Positions 61,551 to 64,000 of a stretch of 64,000 bases of DNA are shown piece by piece. Position 1 is the stretch's first letter. Each line of letters starts with the position of its first letter. A program made the translations under genes and the position numbers. The notes beneath the pieces were generated by a model that worked only from the letters and a program-made list of their open reading frames with translations, was not told where the DNA came from and searched no databases. The DNA is taken from contig JASGDY010000104.1 in assembly GCA_047606825.1 (NCBI GenBank), positions 1 through 64,000 of the forward strand, written 5' to 3'. This stretch comes from Rhizosphaericola sp047606825 (lineage in GTDB: Bacteria; Bacteroidota; Bacteroidia; Chitinophagales; Chitinophagaceae).

Positions 61551-62690
61551 ATGCGAGCAGTTCAGATGGTGGACCTCAAAAGTCAATACCACAAAATAAA
61601 ACCGGCAATAGACCAGGCGGTATTGGATGTATTGGAAAGTTCGGCGTTTATCAACGGAACGCCGGTTCAGGACTTTTCGGCGGCATTGGCGGATTATCTG
61701 GACGTGAAGCACGTCGTTCCTTGCGCCAACGGTACCGATGCCTTGCAGATAAGCTTGATGGCACTCGGCCTGCAGCCGGGTGACGAAGTGATTACGCCGT
61801 CCTTTACGTTCATCGCCACGGCGGAAGTCATTGCCTTGCTGCATTTCAAACCTGTGTTTGTAGATGTGGACAAGGATACTTTTTGTATGGACGTGGCATC
61901 TTTGCGTAAGGCGATTACGTCCAAGACCAAAGCCATCGTCCCGGTGCATCTTTACGGGCATACTGCCAATATGGAAGCTGTCATGGCGATAGCGGACGAA
62001 CACAATATTCCCGTCGTGGAGGATGCTGCACAGGCATTAGGTTCGGAGTATATTTTCTCGGATGGGCAGCGCAAAAAAGCAGGAGCCATCGGTAGCTTTG
62101 GCGCAACTTCCTTTTTTCCATCCAAGAACTTGGGGTGTTACGGCGACGGTGGTGCTATTTTTACCAATGACGACGCACTAGCGCAGAAAGCCAGAGTCAT
62201 TGCGGCGCATGGCGCGACCAGGCGTTATTACCATGAAGTCGTAGGTGTCAATTCGCGTTTGGACACGATACAGGCGGCGATTCTGAATGTCAAATTGCCT
62301 TTGCTCGACGACTATATCGAAGAAAGGATACGCGCAGCCAACTATTACGACAACGCCTTTGCGGACAGCCAACATATCAAAACACCTTTCCGTGCGTCCT
62401 ACTGCACACATGTTTTCCATCAATACACGATACAGTTGGAAGGTGTGGACCGCAATGGCTTGCAGGAATATCTGCACGGAAAGGATATTCCCAATATGCT
62501 GTATTATCCCGTTCCCGCACATCAGCAGCAGATGTTCAGCAGCTATGGAACGGCGGGTATAGACCTGCCCAATACCAACTACCTCACCTCGCGTGTCCTC
62601 TCCCTGCCGATGCATACCGAGTTGGATGTGGAACAGTTGGAATATATTACGAGCAGCGTGCTGGAAGGAGTGGAGCGTAATAGCCATTAG
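61551..62690 (+). CDS. DegT/DnrJ/EryC1/StrS family sugar aminotransferase
   Basis: 379 aa. PLP-dependent fold I. Lysine K192 lies in FFPSKNLGCYGDGG, D158 in VVEDAAQALGSE, and the N-terminal substrate loop NGTPVQDF and ANGTDALQISL are typical. Such enzymes transfer an amino group onto a nucleotide-activated keto-sugar for surface polysaccharide or glycolipid synthesis; WbpE/DesI-like proteins are close in layout. The following gene is an RmlD-type reductase, so a small surface-sugar locus is plausible. Substrate regiochemistry is not readable. Confidence 0.92.
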   Translation: MRAVQMVDLKSQYHKIKPAIDQAVLDVLESSAFINGTPVQDFSAALADYLDVKHVVPCANGTDALQISLMALGLQPGDEVITPSFTFIATAEVIALLHFKPVFVDVDKDTFCMDVASLRKAITSKTKAIVPVHLYGHTANMEAVMAIADEHNIPVVEDAAQALGSEYIFSDGQRKKAGAIGSFGATSFFPSKNLGCYGDGGAIFTNDDALAQKARVIAAHGATRRYYHEVVGVNSRLDTIQAAILNVKLPLLDDYIEERIRAANYYDNAFADSQHIKTPFRASYCTHVFHQYTIQLEGVDRNGLQEYLHGKDIPNMLYYPVPAHQQQMFSSYGTAGIDLPNTNYLTSRVLSLPMHTELDVEQLEYITSSVLEGVERNSH

Positions 62691-62740
62691 CGTTCAGCAT
62701 TCGATTTTTTTTACTTTTACCTTTTTATGTTCAATTTATT

Positions 62741-63616
62741 ATGTCAAAACCTGTAATCATCGTAACCGGAAGTAACGGACAATTGGGGAGCGAGCTGCAC
62801 GACCTGCAAAACCAGCTCCCACAATATCAATGGATTTTTGCCTCGAGGCAGGAACTGGACTTGACCGATAGTGCGGACATCGTCCGTATTTTCCAGCAAT
62901 ACCAACCGGAATGGTTCGTCAACTGTGCGGCTTACACGGCCGTCGACAAGGCAGAATCCGAAAAAGAACGCGCATTGGCAGCCAACGCCACCGCACCGGA
63001 AACCATCGCAAAGGAATGTGCAAAAATCGGCACCAAGCTCGTCCATATATCGACAGATTATGTGTTTCACGGCGATGGCGAAAAGCCATACACACCGGCA
63101 GATGCGACCGACCCTGTCAATTTTTACGGGGAAACCAAGCTTCTCGGCGAACAAAACGCGTTGAAAAACAATGCGCAGACCATCATCATCCGCACTTCTT
63201 GGGTGTACAGCACCTACGGCAAAAACTTTGTGAAAACGATGCGCCAGTTGATGCAGTCGCGCCCAGAACTCAACGTGGTTGCCGACCAGAAAGGAACACC
63301 CACTTATGCCAAGGACCTGGCGGCGGCCATCGTCACCATCATACAGTCCTCCCAACAGCATTGGGGTATCTACCATTTCAGCAACGCCGGAGAGATTACA
63401 TGGTATGACTTTGCGGAGGAAATCCGCAGGATTTCCGGACTGGACTGTAAGGTCAATCCGATTCCGACTTCGGGATTTCCAACGCCGGCCAAGCGTCCCG
63501 CCTATTCCGTACTGGACAAAAGCAAGCTGGTCGACAACTACGGCGTACAGTTGCGGGACTGGAAAGACAGTTTGAAGGAATGTATTGAGGCGTTAAGCGA
63601 AACGTCCAACGCATAA
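62741..63616 (+). CDS. rfbD: dTDP-4-dehydrorhamnose reductase (RmlD family)
   Basis: 291 aa. Extended SDR fold: cofactor loop TGSNGQLG (9-16), catalytic T105, Y129 and K133 (YGETK), and the STDYVFHG segment characteristic of RmlD. It reduces dTDP-4-keto-L-rhamnose to dTDP-L-rhamnose with NAD(P)H. rmlABC are not in the window. It lies 50 nt after the aminotransferase on the same strand; a TTTTTTACTTTTACCTTTTT tract is upstream. Confidence 0.93.
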   Translation: MSKPVIIVTGSNGQLGSELHDLQNQLPQYQWIFASRQELDLTDSADIVRIFQQYQPEWFVNCAAYTAVDKAESEKERALAANATAPETIAKECAKIGTKLVHISTDYVFHGDGEKPYTPADATDPVNFYGETKLLGEQNALKNNAQTIIIRTSWVYSTYGKNFVKTMRQLMQSRPELNVVADQKGTPTYAKDLAAAIVTIIQSSQQHWGIYHFSNAGEITWYDFAEEIRRISGLDCKVNPIPTSGFPTPAKRPAYSVLDKSKLVDNYGVQLRDWKDSLKECIEALSETSNA

Positions 63617-63710
63617 TAAGGCTCAATGCAAAACTTTGCTGTTTCGGAATGGCTCGCAGAGCATTCGGAATAGCGGCGTTAGGTCTTTTACCTTTTACTT
63701 AAAAAAAATT

Positions 63711-64000
63711 ATGGAACGTATCATACTCGACATGGACAACGTGATGGCGGAAATCAACCCGCAGTATATTGTCTATTTTAAACAGGTTTACGGAGAGGAA
63801 CTGACGCTGGATGCGCTGGTAGAACACCAGAAAAAAGGAACTTTCCCAGATTACAGCCGACTGCACCGTCTGCTGGAAATACCACGGTTTTTCCGCACGC
63901 TGCCCGTCATGGCAGATGCGCAGGAAGTCGTCCAGAAACTCAACGACAAATATGAAATATTCATCGTGAGTGCAGCGATGGAATATCCGCAGGCACTCAA
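63711..64000 (+). CDS. 5'(3')-deoxyribonucleotidase family protein, cut by window edge
   Basis: The first 96 codons are present from the ATG at 63711. The HAD-type nucleophile motif is ILDMDNVMAE, with the paired aspartates D7 and D9. FRTLPVMADAQEVVQKL and the motif II serine in IFIVSAAMEYP follow, as in the NT5C family of cytosolic 5'(3')-deoxyribonucleotidases. It dephosphorylates dUMP/dTMP-type nucleotides. The rest is beyond the window. Confidence 0.85.
   Translation, partial: MERIILDMDNVMAEINPQYIVYFKQVYGEELTLDALVEHQKKGTFPDYSRLHRLLEIPRFFRTLPVMADAQEVVQKLNDKYEIFIVSAAMEYPQAL

Noticed and set aside
1..64000. tRNA, rRNA, riboswitch or origin
   Set aside because: By eye I found no cloverleaf with a GTTCRANNC T-arm, no rRNA core sequences, and no known riboswitch core or DnaA-box cluster. 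A covariance search could still reveal small RNAs.

Overview
The window looks like chromosomal DNA of a member of the Bacteroidota, most likely a Chitinophaga/Sphingobacterium-type relative; the family is an inference and only the phylum is secure. The evidence is two SusC/SusD pairs, HmuY-type lipoproteins, bacillithiol synthesis (bshA), a sphingolipid/inositol-lipid operon, Bacteroidota-type -7 boxes (TAnnTTTG) placed close to start codons, few Shine-Dalgarno sequences, and many hairpin-forming dispersed intergenic repeats.

Layout. 1-84: edge of an IS transposase. 288-4284: exported GH35 beta-galactosidase and exported sulfatase. 4349-5304: FMN reductase and a retropepsin-like protein. 12228-5363 (minus strand): a six-gene envelope-lipid operon: PgpA-type phosphatase, GtrA protein, DUF5686 outer-membrane protein, CDP-alcohol phosphatidyltransferase fused to a DUF4833-like domain, fatty-acid/sphingolipid hydroxylase, and a PAP2/AUR1-type transferase. 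12548-17192: nitroreductase, gmk, bshA, a small kinase-like protein followed by a duplicated scrap of bshA, and a radical SAM protein. 17647-21870: a PchR-like AraC regulator and three HmuY-like lipoproteins. 22737-26856: ECF sigma factor with an anti-sigma/beta-barrel fusion, a lipoprotein, DUF423 and aroK. 27306-33708: hmuTUV, divergent from heme oxygenase and a TonB-dependent heme receptor. 33870-44196: queG, amt, monomeric icd, SDR, AraC regulator, mnmA, a beta-barrel protein and ssb. 45413-56085: two SusCD pairs. 56668-61025: two exported amidohydrolase-fold proteins. 61551-64000: aminotransferase, RmlD-type reductase and a 5'(3')-nucleotidase that runs off the edge.

The most coherent story is haem acquisition. 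HmuY-like lipoproteins would capture haem, the TonB receptor import it across the outer membrane, HmuTUV across the inner membrane, and heme oxygenase open the ring. The two loci lie about 8 kb apart but carry an identical tandem operator: two copies of AATACGGATTGAATAT exactly 21 bp apart, in the same orientation toward the genes. An AraC/PchR-type regulator gene sits directly downstream of the HmuY array, and AraC proteins commonly bind direct repeats spaced two helical turns apart, so it is the obvious candidate ligand.

The second story is an inositol-phosphoceramide-type pathway with an unusual gene fusion, lacking a local inositol-phosphate synthase. Intergenic DNA is rich in modular palindromic repeats, including copies that differ by exact deletions between internal direct repeats. 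One 70-bp unit is repeated 3.8 times in tandem.
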